Source: Hymenobacter artigasi
Lineage (GTDB): Bacteria; Bacteroidota; Bacteroidia; Cytophagales; Hymenobacteraceae
Length of the DNA stretch: 64,000 nt
Assembly (NCBI RefSeq): GCF_012275535.1
Contig: NZ_JAAVTK010000007.1
Location: 189,956 to 253,955 of the forward strand
Direction: 5' to 3'
Shown: piece after piece, positions 40,062 through 48,409 of the stretch
How the letters are laid out: each line of letters starts with the position of its first letter
Position numbering within the stretch: position 1 is the stretch's first letter
Program-made: the position numbers and the translations under genes
The notes under the pieces: model-generated
Seen by the model: only the letters and a program-made list of their open reading frames with translations
Told to the model about the DNA's origin: nothing
The model's database searches: none

Positions 40062-40943
40062 TTACTTGCCGCCCAGTACGCGCAGCATGGTATCGCCAAT
40101 CTCGGCGGGCGAATCCACAACGTGAATGCCGCACTCGCGCATGATGGCCATTTTAGCAGCAGCCGTATCATCGGCGCCGCCTACGATGGCACCGGCGTGG
40201 CCCATGCGGCGGCCGGGAGGGGCCGTTTGGCCGGCAATGAAGCCTACCACGGGCTTCTTGTTGCCGGTTGCTTTAATCCAACGAGCGGCTTCGGCTTCCA
40301 TGCCGCCGCCGATTTCGCCAATCATCACGATGCCTTCGGTTTCGGGGTCGTTCATCAGCATTTCTACCGCCTGCTTGGTAGTAGTGCCGATGATGGGGTC
40401 GCCGCCGATGCCGATGGCCGTGGTCTGGCCCAGGCCAGCTTTGGTGAGCTGGTCAACCGCTTCGTAGGTCAACGTGCCCGACTTCGAAACGATGCCGATT
40501 TTGCCTTTGGTGAAGATAAAGCCGGGCATGATGCCCACTTTGCACTCGCCGGCGGTCATCACGCCGGGGCAGTTTGGCCCAATCATCGTCACCGTGGGGC
40601 GCTCCGAGAGGTACTGCTTCACGGCAATCATGTCCTTGGTCGGAATGCCTTCGGTGATGGTGATAATCACCTTGATGCCGGCATCAGCGGCTTCCATAAT
40701 CGCGTCGGCGGCGAAAGCCGGGGGCACGAAAATGATGGTGGTGTCGGCACCGGCTTTCTCCACGGCCTCGGCCACGGTGTTGAACACGGGACGGCCCAGG
40801 TGCTCGGAGCCGCCTTTGCCGGGCGTCACGCCGCCCACCACGTTGGTGCCGTAGTCCATCATCTGCTGGGCGTGGAACGAGCCCTCGGAGCCGGTGAAGC
40901 CCTGTACGATAACCTTGGAATCTTTATTGACCAGAACGCTCAT
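40062..40943 (-). CDS. sucD: Succinate-CoA ligase, alpha subunit
   Basis: A 293-residue subunit that binds CoA and carries the phospho-His in the TCA-cycle conversion of succinyl-CoA to succinate with ATP or GTP formation. [21 protein letters not shown] opens the Rossmann fold; [16 protein letters not shown]-like SKSGTLTYE and the active His in [10 protein letters not shown] are present. sucC is not in the window. The ATG at 40943 begins the conserved protein, and a -7 box lies about 60 bases upstream of it. Confidence 0.96.
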   Translation of the reverse strand: MSVLVNKDSKVIVQGFTGSEGSFHAQQMMDYGTNVVGGVTPGKGGSEHLGRPVFNTVAEAVEKAGADTTIIFVPPAFAADAIMEAADAGIKVIITITEGIPTKDMIAVKQYLSERPTVTMIGPNCPGVMTAGECKVGIMPGFIFTKGKIGIVSKSGTLTYEAVDQLTKAGLGQTTAIGIGGDPIIGTTTKQAVEMLMNDPETEGIVMIGEIGGGMEAEAARWIKATGNKKPVVGFIAGQTAPPGRRMGHAGAIVGGADDTAAAKMAIMRECGIHVVDSPAEIGDTMLRVLGGK

Positions 40944-41003
40944 TCGGAGGTGTTTTTGGGTGTTGATGAAGTGGGGAGGCAACCCAGGCGGGCAGCGGTG
41001 GTG

Positions 41004-41011
41004 CAAAAGTA
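41004..41011 (-). promoter_or_regulatory. Bacteroidota -7 box of sucD
   Basis: TACTTTTG on the minus strand fits TAnnTTTG and predicts a leader of roughly 50 bases. Confidence 0.5.
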
Positions 41012-41044
41012 GGGGATTTTGAGGCTAGGGCAAGGCAAGCGTTT

Positions 41045-41139
41045 GTCATCCTGAGCGGAGTGAAGGACCTTATCGCCGCAGAACGGTAGTCTGGGCTCTG
41101 TTCTGCGGCGATAAGGTCCTTCGCTCCGCTCAGGATGAC
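41045..41139. repeat. Inverted-repeat element, family D (GTCATCCTGAGCGGAG)
   Basis: Forty-base arms beginning GTCATCCTGAGCGGAG, with one G-U type mismatch, flank a 15-base loop. A sister copy lies at 47279-47384. It separates the divergent sucD and cysteine synthase genes. Confidence 0.88.
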
Positions 41140-41183
41140 AACGGCCCTGAAGTACTTACTGCTGACCCCGCCGCCGAAATTCG

Positions 41184-41191
41184 TACCTTTG
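41184..41191 (+). promoter_or_regulatory. Bacteroidota -7 box of the cysteine-synthase gene
   Basis: TACCTTTG lies 37 bases before the ATG at 41229. Confidence 0.55.
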
Positions 41192-41228
41192 CAGACTCAC
41201 TCCCCATCTCCCCACCCATCATTTTTCG

Positions 41229-42206
41229 ATGTATTTCAACCACGTTATCGAGGCTGTTGGCAACACGCCTCTCGTTAAGCTCAATAAAGTAACCGACGGC
41301 ATTAAAGGCACCGTGCTGGCCAAGGTCGAGTATTTCAACCCCGGCAACTCGGTGAAGGACCGCATGGCCATCCGCATGCTGGAAGACGCCGAGAAGGCCG
41401 GCCTAATCCAGCCCGGCGGCACCATCATCGAGGGCACCAGCGGCAATACCGGCATGGGCCTGGCCCTGGCCGCCATTGCCAAAGGCTACAACACCATCTT
41501 CGTGATGAGTGACAAGCAGAGCAAGGAAAAGCAGGACATTCTGCGCGCCGTGGGCGCCCAGGTGGTGGTGTGCCCCGTAGACGTGGCCCCCGAAGACCCG
41601 CGCAGCTACTATTCCGTGGCCAAGCGCCTGAGCGAGGAAACGCCCAATTCCTTCTACCCCAACCAGTACGACAACCTTTCGAACGCCGCCGCGCACTACG
41701 ACGCCACCGGTCCCGAAATCTGGGCGCAGACCGAAGGCAAAATCACGCACTGGGCGGCCGGTGTGGGCACGGGCGGCACCATTTCCGGCGTCAGCAAGTA
41801 CCTTAAGGAGCAGAACCCCGCCATCGTGACCATCGGCCTCGATACCTATGGCTCGGTGTTCAAGAAATACAAGGAAACGGGCATCTTCGACGAAAACGAA
41901 ATCTACCCTTATAAAACCGAGGGCATCGGCGAAGATATTTTGCCCAAGAACGTGGACTTCGATGTTATCGATTTGTTCATTAAAGTAACCGACGAGGACG
42001 CCGCCGTGATGACGCGCCGCCTGGCCAAAGAGGAAGGCTTATTTGTGGGCTGGAGCTGCGGCTCGGCCGTTTTCGGGGCGCTGGAGTACGCCCGTGAGCA
42101 CCTGAAAGAGGACGACACGATGGTGATTATCCTGCCCGACCACGGCACCCGCTACCTCGGCAAAATCTATAACGACGACTGGATGCGCGCCCAGGGCTGG
42201 CTGTAA
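41229..42206 (+). CDS. PLP-dependent cysteine synthase family protein
   Basis: A 325-residue beta-family PLP enzyme. The PLP lysine is in NPGNSVKDRMA, the substrate loop is EGTSGNTGMGLALA, the phosphate-binding loop is GVGTGGTISG, and the C-terminal serine site is WSCGSAVFG. It could be O-acetylserine sulfhydrylase (CysK/CysM) or a cystathionine beta-synthase without CBS domains; overall it leans to the latter type (PNQYDNLSNAAAHY). It makes cysteine or cystathionine. Confidence 0.9.
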   Translation: MYFNHVIEAVGNTPLVKLNKVTDGIKGTVLAKVEYFNPGNSVKDRMAIRMLEDAEKAGLIQPGGTIIEGTSGNTGMGLALAAIAKGYNTIFVMSDKQSKEKQDILRAVGAQVVVCPVDVAPEDPRSYYSVAKRLSEETPNSFYPNQYDNLSNAAAHYDATGPEIWAQTEGKITHWAAGVGTGGTISGVSKYLKEQNPAIVTIGLDTYGSVFKKYKETGIFDENEIYPYKTEGIGEDILPKNVDFDVIDLFIKVTDEDAAVMTRRLAKEEGLFVGWSCGSAVFGALEYAREHLKEDDTMVIILPDHGTRYLGKIYNDDWMRAQGWL

Positions 42207-42277
42207 GTAAGCCCGGTCATTGCGGAAGCGCAGTCAGGATGTTATCTTCGTAAAAGCTTGTTTTTTAACACTACAAT

Positions 42278-42688
42278 ATGTCTACTAATTTGAATCACAT
42301 TGTACTCGTTGACGACAACGAAACCACGAGCTTTCTCAACAACCGGCTGCTGGGGCGGCTCGCCGTAGCCGACCACGTCAGCACGTTTTCGCGGGCCGAT
42401 GAAGCCTTCGAGCAGCTCTGGGGTGATAACACTACCGAGAGCAGCGTGCCCGCGCCCGACCTCGTGTTTGTAGACCTGAAAATGCCCGGCGTGTCCGGCT
42501 TCGAGTTCCTGGAGCTCTACAATGCCCTGCCCCAACCCGTGCAGGACCAGACCGTAATGGCCGTCCTCACCACCTCCATGCACGGCGCCGATACCGCCCG
42601 CGTGGCCCAGTACCCCAACGTAGAGTACCTGACCAAGCCCCTCACCGAGGAAAAAATGCGCAAGCTGCTGGAAAAGCGCTTTCAATAA
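42278..42688 (+). CDS. Receiver-only response regulator
   Basis: A 136-residue single-domain receiver. The acidic pair is in VLVDDN, the phospho-acceptor Asp in VFVDLKMPGVSG, the conserved Thr/Ser in VLTTSM, and the Lys in YLTKPL. There is no output domain, so it works by protein contact or phosphorelay. It is a paralogue of the receiver at 59667-60071. No histidine kinase is adjacent. Confidence 0.92.
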   Translation: MSTNLNHIVLVDDNETTSFLNNRLLGRLAVADHVSTFSRADEAFEQLWGDNTTESSVPAPDLVFVDLKMPGVSGFEFLELYNALPQPVQDQTVMAVLTTSMHGADTARVAQYPNVEYLTKPLTEEKMRKLLEKRFQ

Positions 42689-42723
42689 CCCCTGCTTCCT
42701 GCCGGTCCGCCCGGTGGAAACGC

Positions 42724-42768
42724 GCATAAAAAACCGCTGCTGGTTCGCCGACAGCGGTTTTTTTATGC
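42724..42768. terminator. Bidirectional intrinsic terminator
   Basis: GCATAAAAAAACCGCTG pairs with CAGCGGTTTTTTTATGC between convergent genes. Confidence 0.85.
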
Positions 42769-42772
42769 ACGC

Positions 42773-43255
42773 TCAGCGCTTGTCGAAAATGCGAAAAATG
42801 CCGGTTTTTTTCTGTTTGATAAAGATGTAGCGGATGGAAAACGCCGTGGGAAACCGGTTCCAGTCGGCCGAGCCGAACTCGATGGTGGGCTTGAAATCGA
42901 GGGAGATGACGAGGGGGATGAAAGCGATTTTATACTCCGCGCCAATCATGCCATCGAAGCCCCAGAAAGTGCCATCGTCCTTATGGTTGCCCACGTGCGC
43001 CCCGGCCCCGAAATAGTAGTTCAGGCTGGGGCCGAGAATGCCGAAATGGCGCTCGGCCAGCACCGTAGCGCTCCGCTCGCGCACCCCAAACATGCCCAGG
43101 CCTTCCAACGTGGTTTTGGGCAGAATGAGCTGCTGAATGGTGAGCCCGTAGTTGTTGCCATCGCTGCGAAGGCCGGCGGCGGTGCGGTATTTCTGGGCAG
43201 CCGCGGGCTGGGTAGCCAGTAGTAGGCATGGAACAAGAAGCAGTAGCAGTTTCAT
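42773..43255 (-). CDS. Secreted outer-membrane beta-barrel-like protein
   Basis: A 160-residue protein with signal MKLLLLLVPCLLLATQPAAAQ. The mature part alternates aromatic and polar residues in strands (YGLTIQQLILP, LGPSLNYYFGAGAHVG, YKIAFIPLVISLDFKPTIEFG) and ends FSIRYIFIKQKK, compatible with a small barrel. No named family is assigned. Confidence 0.7.
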   Translation of the reverse strand: MKLLLLLVPCLLLATQPAAAQKYRTAAGLRSDGNNYGLTIQQLILPKTTLEGLGMFGVRERSATVLAERHFGILGPSLNYYFGAGAHVGNHKDDGTFWGFDGMIGAEYKIAFIPLVISLDFKPTIEFGSADWNRFPTAFSIRYIFIKQKKTGIFRIFDKR

Positions 43256-43263
43256 AAAGTAGA

Positions 43264-43304
43264 GGGGCGTGGTCGTACCTGGTAGGGTTTGCCCCGCCCC
43301 TACG
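43264..43304 (+). repeat. Half copy of the family C repeat
   Basis: GGGGCGTGGTCGTACC...TAGGGTTTGCCCCGCCCC matches the left side of the element at 31127. Confidence 0.55.
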
Positions 43305-43333
43305 CAGAAATCGCGCTAAAAATTGCGCTGCCT

Positions 43334-44989
43334 TTATTCCACCGCATCCACAAACGTGAACTGCTGGCCGTCGAACAGCCCTTTGTCGCTTAGTTTCAAG
43401 CTCGGAATGACGAGCAGCGCCATGAACGAGAGTGTCATAAATGGCGCGCCCAGCGGCGAGCCCATTTGCTTGGACAAGGCATCAACGGCGGCATAAGCCT
43501 CCGCCACGGCCGTGCCGCTTTGGTCCGACATGAGGCCGGCTACCGGCAGCGGCACCAGAATTTCCTGGCCATCGGCCCCCACGGCGGCCAGGCCGCCTTT
43601 GGCCTGAATCACCAGGTTCACGGCGCGGGCCAGGCTTTCGTCGTCGCAGCCCACGGCCGTGATGTTGTGCGAGTCATGGCCCACGCTGCTGGCCAGCGCG
43701 CCGTGCTTCAGCCCAAAGCCCTGAATGAAGGCCACGGCCGGCGCGACGTGCGGCTGGTAGCGGTTGATAACGGCCAGCTTGAGCACGTCGGCGGCCACAT
43801 CGGGCACCACGAGGCCATTTTCGATGGTGGCCGGCAAATCGACGCGGGCCGTAATGAGCTGGCCATCGAAGCATTCGATGACGCGCAGCGTGGCCGATTC
43901 CTTGGTGGTGGGCAGCTGGAAATCGGCGGCTGTCACGGGCTGGGCGTGGAAGTTATTGACCACGGCAATGGGCGCGGCGGGCAGCAGCGACTGGCCATTT
44001 TCGGCCACCAGCTGTCCATCCAGGTAGGTTTGCAGCACCTCGAAATCGCGCAGGTCTTTCACCACGATGAAGTCGGCCGGGTCACCTTCGCCCAGCAGGC
44101 CCACGGGCAGGTGGTAGTGCTTCACGGGGTTGATGCAGGCCACGCGCAGCACGTTGAACACGTCGTTGCCGAGGGCCACGGCGCGCTGCACCAGCTGGTT
44201 GATATGGCCCAGCACCAGCGTATCGGGGTGCTTGTCGTCGGAGCAGAACATGAGGTGGTGGTAGTGCTCGGGCATGAGCTCGATGAGGGCATCGAAGTTG
44301 CGGGCCGCCGAGCCCTCGCGGATGAGGATTTTCATGCCCACGGCCAGCTTGTCGAGCGCCTCGGCGGCGGTGAAGCACTCGTGGTCGGTGCTAATGCCGG
44401 CGCTGGCGTAGTGGGCGGCATCATCACCGCGCAGGCCGGGGGCGTGGCCGTCTACGGGGCGGCCGGCGGCGTGGGCCAGGGCAATTTTGGCCATCACATC
44501 GGCATCGCGGTGCAGCACGCCGGGCCAGTTCATCATCTCGGCCAGGTAGCCGATTTTGGGGTTTTCGAACAGCTTCTTGATGTCGGCCACCGTTATTTCG
44601 GCCCCGGCCGTCTCAAACGGCGTGGCCGGCACGCAACTGGGCGCACCGAAGCAGAACTTGAAGGGCGAGTGCGCCGCGTTTTCGAGCATGAACTCTACCC
44701 CGGCCACGCCCAGCACGTTGCCGATTTCGTGTGGGTCGCTCACGGTAGCTACCGTGCCGTGCGCCACGGCCAGGCGGGCAAACTCGGTGGGCACCAGCAG
44801 CGAGCTTTCAACGTGGACGTGAGCATCGACAAAACCGGGCAGCACGTAGGGTAGAGTAGGGTCGGCCTTGGCCTCGGCAATGGGGGCGATGGCGGCAATA
44901 CGGCCGCGCTCAATCGTAATAATGGCGGGCTGAATGGAACGGGCAAAGATGTCAACGACGTTGGCCGTGAGCGAGAAATCAACAGTCAT
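43334..44989 (-). CDS. ade: Adenine deaminase
   Basis: A 551-residue amidohydrolase-family enzyme converting adenine to hypoxanthine and ammonia in purine salvage. The metal site is GFVDAHVHVESSLL. Family phrases follow: TVSDPHEIGNVLG, FGAPSCVPATPFE, GHAPGL, STDHECFT and GLKHGALASSVGHDSHN. Length is normal. The ATG at 44989 (MTVDFSLTANVVDIFA) matches homologues; the open frame upstream includes the region of a small divergent lipoprotein gene. Confidence 0.93.
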   Translation of the reverse strand: MTVDFSLTANVVDIFARSIQPAIITIERGRIAAIAPIAEAKADPTLPYVLPGFVDAHVHVESSLLVPTEFARLAVAHGTVATVSDPHEIGNVLGVAGVEFMLENAAHSPFKFCFGAPSCVPATPFETAGAEITVADIKKLFENPKIGYLAEMMNWPGVLHRDADVMAKIALAHAAGRPVDGHAPGLRGDDAAHYASAGISTDHECFTAAEALDKLAVGMKILIREGSAARNFDALIELMPEHYHHLMFCSDDKHPDTLVLGHINQLVQRAVALGNDVFNVLRVACINPVKHYHLPVGLLGEGDPADFIVVKDLRDFEVLQTYLDGQLVAENGQSLLPAAPIAVVNNFHAQPVTAADFQLPTTKESATLRVIECFDGQLITARVDLPATIENGLVVPDVAADVLKLAVINRYQPHVAPAVAFIQGFGLKHGALASSVGHDSHNITAVGCDDESLARAVNLVIQAKGGLAAVGADGQEILVPLPVAGLMSDQSGTAVAEAYAAVDALSKQMGSPLGAPFMTLSFMALLVIPSLKLSDKGLFDGQQFTFVDAVE

Positions 44990-45051
44990 GGGAGGGGGCT
45001 GGAACGAGAAGCAAACCGACCTGTTGCCGGTTTTGCGAGGACAAAGAACCT

Positions 45052-45059
45052 TATATTTG
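45052..45059 (+). promoter_or_regulatory. Bacteroidota -7 box of small lipoprotein gene
   Basis: TATATTTG lies 17 bases before the GTG at 45077, with TTTTG 16 bases upstream as a possible -33 element. Confidence 0.6.
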
Positions 45060-45076
45060 ATAAAAAACCGCTTCCG

Positions 45077-45226
45077 GTGAAAAAGAACCTTGCCCTTTTG
45101 CTGCTCGTGCTGCCGCTGTTGCTGGCCCAGGGCGGCTGTGCCCGCCGCACCGCCCAACAGAAAAAAACCTCTTGGTACAAGCACCACAGCGGTGGCAAGT
45201 CGGTGCCGTGCCCGTGCGGGCACTAG
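45077..45226 (+). CDS. Tiny exported protein with CPCGH tail
   Basis: A 49-residue protein from a GTG start: MKKNLALLLLVLPLLLAQGGC forms a signal ending in a possible lipid-modified Cys. The mature part is short and basic (ARRTAQQKKTSWYKHHSGG) and ends KSVPCPCGH. The well-placed -7 box and classic signal argue that it is real. The two C-terminal Cys and the His residues could bind metal. The family is unknown. Confidence 0.6.
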   Translation: MKKNLALLLLVLPLLLAQGGCARRTAQQKKTSWYKHHSGGKSVPCPCGH

Positions 45227-45333
45227 CAGGGCAATTGAATATTGCTCACGGGTTTGGCTTTGGGCGGGTGCGGGCTGATTGCGTCCAAACCAGTATTATT
45301 GCTGTTCGCTTTCCAATAATACCTGCCTCCGTT

Positions 45334-46062
45334 ATGTTGTTTCTGTCTGCTTCCGCGTTCCGTCGTGGATGTGCTTTGGTGCTTTGGCTTGGTTGTTTGC
45401 CGTGGTTGAATCAATCGGCCGCTGCGCAGGGAAAAGGAAGAAATAAAAATCCGGTTCCACAGCCCGGGCATCTGCACCTGGTAGATGGCAGTACGCGACA
45501 GGCTCAATTATTATTGATTGATTTTGACCAGCTTAGAGGAACTGGGATTGATGGTGCGGCGGTAACTTACTCGCCCGACGAGGTGAGCAGTTTCGTCATG
45601 GGGGTTGACTCATTCACGGTGCTGCGCGACTTTTACGTCACCTTTACTCGCGACGCCGAACATTACAAAAGCAGTTTCATGCGCGTGCGGGCGGTCGATG
45701 CGGGGTTGGAATACTATGAGTTTCGGGGCACGATGACCCGGACGCAGTTCGATGGGGGAAATGCAGCCTTGTTTGGAGCCGGTATCGCGCTGAGAATGGT
45801 CGCGGGCAACACGGCCATACCGGGGGGCATCGGCAGCGAGGAGAAGGAGGTTATGACCACTGCCTGGCTGTTGCGGCGCGCGGGCAACCCCCGCTGGCTC
45901 ACGCTGCCCACCGGTGCCCGCAACATCCGCGAGGTCATCGAGCCACTTATTGCCGACGACAAAGAACTGGCGGCCACGGTGCGCTGGGGCAGCATCCGGC
46001 GCGAAGACGTATCAGCGCTATTGAGCCAGTACGTTGAACATAAAAAGAGCCGAAAATCATAA
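45334..46062 (+). CDS. Secreted protein of unknown function
   Basis: A 242-residue protein with signal SAFRRGCALVLWLGCLPWLNQSAAAQ. The mature domain begins LHLVDGSTRQAQLLLIDFD and continues TYSPDEVSSFVMGVDSFTVLRDFYV. The pattern recalls Bacteroidota periplasmic proteins that describe surface or barrel partners, but I do not recognise a family. The helical C-terminus is basic (YVEHKKSRKS). It is distantly reminiscent in layout of the protein at 48410-49168. Confidence 0.65.
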   Translation: MLFLSASAFRRGCALVLWLGCLPWLNQSAAAQGKGRNKNPVPQPGHLHLVDGSTRQAQLLLIDFDQLRGTGIDGAAVTYSPDEVSSFVMGVDSFTVLRDFYVTFTRDAEHYKSSFMRVRAVDAGLEYYEFRGTMTRTQFDGGNAALFGAGIALRMVAGNTAIPGGIGSEEKEVMTTAWLLRRAGNPRWLTLPTGARNIREVIEPLIADDKELAATVRWGSIRREDVSALLSQYVEHKKSRKS

Positions 46063-46132
46063 CAATGCCCCGCTCATCGGGTAATGATGATACTAACGGT
46101 AGCTTGCTTTATTTAATTATCTAACCTAACCT

Positions 46133-46540
46133 ATGCCCGACGAACCCACGCCAACTCCCCTCGATTCCATAACCGCCGCCGCTGAGCAGGTGCGGCAGCA
46201 ATTGAAGCTAAAGGCCTTCGATGCCGAAGGCGTGGCTCACCTGGATAATTTTATCCGGGCGCAGCGGGGCATTCTGGGGCCGGCCGAGCGGCCGGGCGTG
46301 GTCATGGCGCTGGGCTGCTTCCTGGGGCAGTGCCTGGTAGAGGTATATGGGGGCGAATGGGGCACCGGCAAGGACCGAACGACCGGCGTGGGGCTGGGCG
46401 GTCGATTTTTTTTTAATCCCTTTTATTTAGTCGATGCACAACTGAATGAGGGAGAAAGCGCCTCCGTAGCGGCCTTTTTTGCCTCCGTTCCCCAGCGGTT
46501 GAAGAGCCCACCTGCTGCTCGTAAGGCTTGGATTTCGTAA
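46133..46540 (+). CDS. Small cytoplasmic protein, possibly DUF3806-like
   Basis: A 135-residue protein with an acidic N-terminus, a helical segment (AAAEQVRQQLKLKAFDAEGVAHLDN) and the phrase VVMALGCFLGQCLVEVYGGEW, which recalls DUF3806-type proteins. It has no signal peptide. It lies 31 bases upstream of cmk in the same direction, so the two may be co-transcribed. Confidence 0.6.
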   Translation: MPDEPTPTPLDSITAAAEQVRQQLKLKAFDAEGVAHLDNFIRAQRGILGPAERPGVVMALGCFLGQCLVEVYGGEWGTGKDRTTGVGLGGRFFFNPFYLVDAQLNEGESASVAAFFASVPQRLKSPPAARKAWIS

Positions 46541-46571
46541 TCTTGCGGGGCCAATGGCCGCCCGCGTCGTT

Positions 46572-47264
46572 ATGAAACAACTCGTTATCGCCATTGATGG
46601 TTACTCCTCCTGTGGCAAAAGCACCACAGCCAAAGCCGTAGCGTCGCTGCTACACTACGCCTACGTCGATACGGGGGCGATGTATCGCGCCGTTACGCTG
46701 CACCTGCTGGAGCAGGGCATCAGCTTCGACGACATGGCCCGCATCGAGCAGGTTTTGCGCGAAATCAGCATCACCTTCCGCCGCCACCGCCGCACGGGCC
46801 GCAACGAGCTGTTCCTGAACGGCGTGAACTGCGAGGACGACATTCGCCAGATGCGAATTTCCAACTCCGTGAGCGAAGTATCCGTCATCCCGATGGTGCG
46901 GCACGCCATGGTGGCCCAGCAGCAGCAAATGGGCCGCAAGCGCGGCGTGGTGATGGACGGCCGCGACATCGGCACTACCGTGTTTCCCGATGCGGAGGTG
47001 AAAATATTCATGACTGCCGATGTGGAGTTGCGCGCCCGCCGCCGCCAGGACGAGCTGGCCGCAACAGGCGAACAGGTGCCCCTGGAAGACATCATCGAGA
47101 ACCTGCGCAAGCGCGACTACCTCGACTCGACGCGCGCCGAAAGCCCGCTGCGCCGCGCCGCCGATGCCGTGCTGCTCGATACCACGCACATCACCATTTC
47201 GGAGCAGGTCGATTTTGTGCTCGACCGGGTGTCGTCGGCTCTGTTCATGGCGGGCTGGGACTAG
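46572..47264 (+). CDS. cmk: Cytidylate kinase
   Basis: A 230-residue enzyme that phosphorylates CMP and dCMP. The P-loop is IDGYSSCGKSTTAK, unusual in having SSCGKS where many have PAGSGKS. YVDTGAMYRAVTL and GRDIGTTVFPDAEVKIFMTA carry the substrate-binding Asp and Arg residues. The ATG at 46572 starts the conserved fold directly; six more codons are open upstream. Confidence 0.94.
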   Translation: MKQLVIAIDGYSSCGKSTTAKAVASLLHYAYVDTGAMYRAVTLHLLEQGISFDDMARIEQVLREISITFRRHRRTGRNELFLNGVNCEDDIRQMRISNSVSEVSVIPMVRHAMVAQQQQMGRKRGVVMDGRDIGTTVFPDAEVKIFMTADVELRARRRQDELAATGEQVPLEDIIENLRKRDYLDSTRAESPLRRAADAVLLDTTHITISEQVDFVLDRVSSALFMAGWD

Positions 47265-47278
47265 GCATCAGAAATCGT

Positions 47279-47384
47279 CTGTCATCCTGAGCGGAGCGAA
47301 GGACCTTATCACGCTTGTGCCGGTTTGAAATTACTGCGAACTGTTCTGGCGTGATAAGGTCCTTCGCTCCGCTCAGGATGACAG
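47279..47384. repeat. Inverted-repeat element, family D
   Basis: Perfect 36-base arms beginning CTGTCATCCTGAGCGGAGCG flank a 34-base loop. The arm core GAGCGGAGCGAAGGACC is shared with the copy at 41045. Confidence 0.88.
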
Positions 47385-47421
47385 AATTCCGCGACCAACA
47401 CCTTACCCCGCCGCCTTGCCG

Positions 47422-47429
47422 TACCTTTG
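47422..47429 (+). promoter_or_regulatory. Bacteroidota -7 box of ispH
   Basis: TACCTTTG lies 45 bases before the ispH ATG. Confidence 0.55.
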
Positions 47430-47474
47430 TCCCCGGTGAACTCCTCGCCGCCGCAGTGATGTTAAAGGCACAGC

Positions 47475-48356
47475 ATGAAGGTTACGATTGATAAAAATTC
47501 CGGCTATTGCTTTGGCGTTGAATTCGCCATTCAGATGGCTGAAGATGAGCTGGCGCACGAAAAAACACTTTATTGCCTCGGCGATATCGTGCACAACCGC
47601 ATGGAAGTGGAGCGCCTGCACCAGCAGGGCCTGCGCATCATCGACCGCGAGCAGCTGGCCCAGCTGCACGACTGCAAGGTGCTCATCCGGGCCCACGGCG
47701 AGCCGCCCGAAACCTACCAGCTGGCCCTGCAAAACAACCTGGAGCTGATTGACGCCAGCTGCCCGGTGGTGCTCAAGCTGCAAAACCGCGTGAAGCACGC
47801 CTTCGACCTGAGCCAGCGCCAGCACGGCCAGATTGTGATATACGGCCAGCCCGGCCACGCCGAAGTGGCCGGCCTCACGGGCCAGACCGGCAACCGCGCC
47901 ATCATTGTGATGAACGAGGCCGACCTCGACCAGATTGACTTTGCCCGGCCCGTCACGCTCTTCAGCCAGACCACCAAAAGCACGGCCGGCTTTTATAAGA
48001 TGAAGGCCCTGATGGAGGCCCGCATTCAGGCCGCCGGGGGCACGCTCGACAGCTTCGATGCCAATGACAGCATTTGCCGGCAGGTGAGCAACCGCGAGCC
48101 CGCCCTGGCCAGATTTGCCGCCGAATACGACGTGGTACTCTTCGTGAGCGGCCGCAAAAGCTCCAACGGCAAGGCCCTGTTCTCGGTGGTGAATGCGGTG
48201 AACCCGCGCAGCTATTTCATCGAGAACGAAACCGAGATAGAAGAAGAATGGCTGGCCGGCGCGCAGTCCGTGGGCATTTGCGGGGCCACCAGCACCCCGT
48301 TGTGGCTGATGAGGCAGGTGGCCGAGCGCGTGGAAGGCGTGGGCGAGCCAGCGTAA
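47475..48356 (+). CDS. ispH: 4-hydroxy-3-methylbut-2-enyl diphosphate reductase
   Basis: A 293-residue iron-sulfur enzyme making IPP and DMAPP in the last step of the MEP pathway. Its three cluster Cys residues are in SGYCFGV, DASCPVVLKL and ICGATSTPLWL. The conserved His are in RAHGEPPE and GQPGHAEV, and the acid Glu lies in the middle region. Length is normal. It implies isoprenoid synthesis by the MEP route. Confidence 0.96.
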   Translation: MKVTIDKNSGYCFGVEFAIQMAEDELAHEKTLYCLGDIVHNRMEVERLHQQGLRIIDREQLAQLHDCKVLIRAHGEPPETYQLALQNNLELIDASCPVVLKLQNRVKHAFDLSQRQHGQIVIYGQPGHAEVAGLTGQTGNRAIIVMNEADLDQIDFARPVTLFSQTTKSTAGFYKMKALMEARIQAAGGTLDSFDANDSICRQVSNREPALARFAAEYDVVLFVSGRKSSNGKALFSVVNAVNPRSYFIENETEIEEEWLAGAQSVGICGATSTPLWLMRQVAERVEGVGEPA

Positions 48357-48379
48357 CTCCCTGAGCGCGCCCGGGCGCT

Positions 48380-48387
48380 TAACTTTG
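48380..48387 (+). promoter_or_regulatory. Bacteroidota -7 box of the 48410 gene
   Basis: TAACTTTG lies 22 bases before the ATG. Confidence 0.5.
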
Positions 48388-48409
48388 GTAAAAACCCTTC
48401 CTTTTACCA

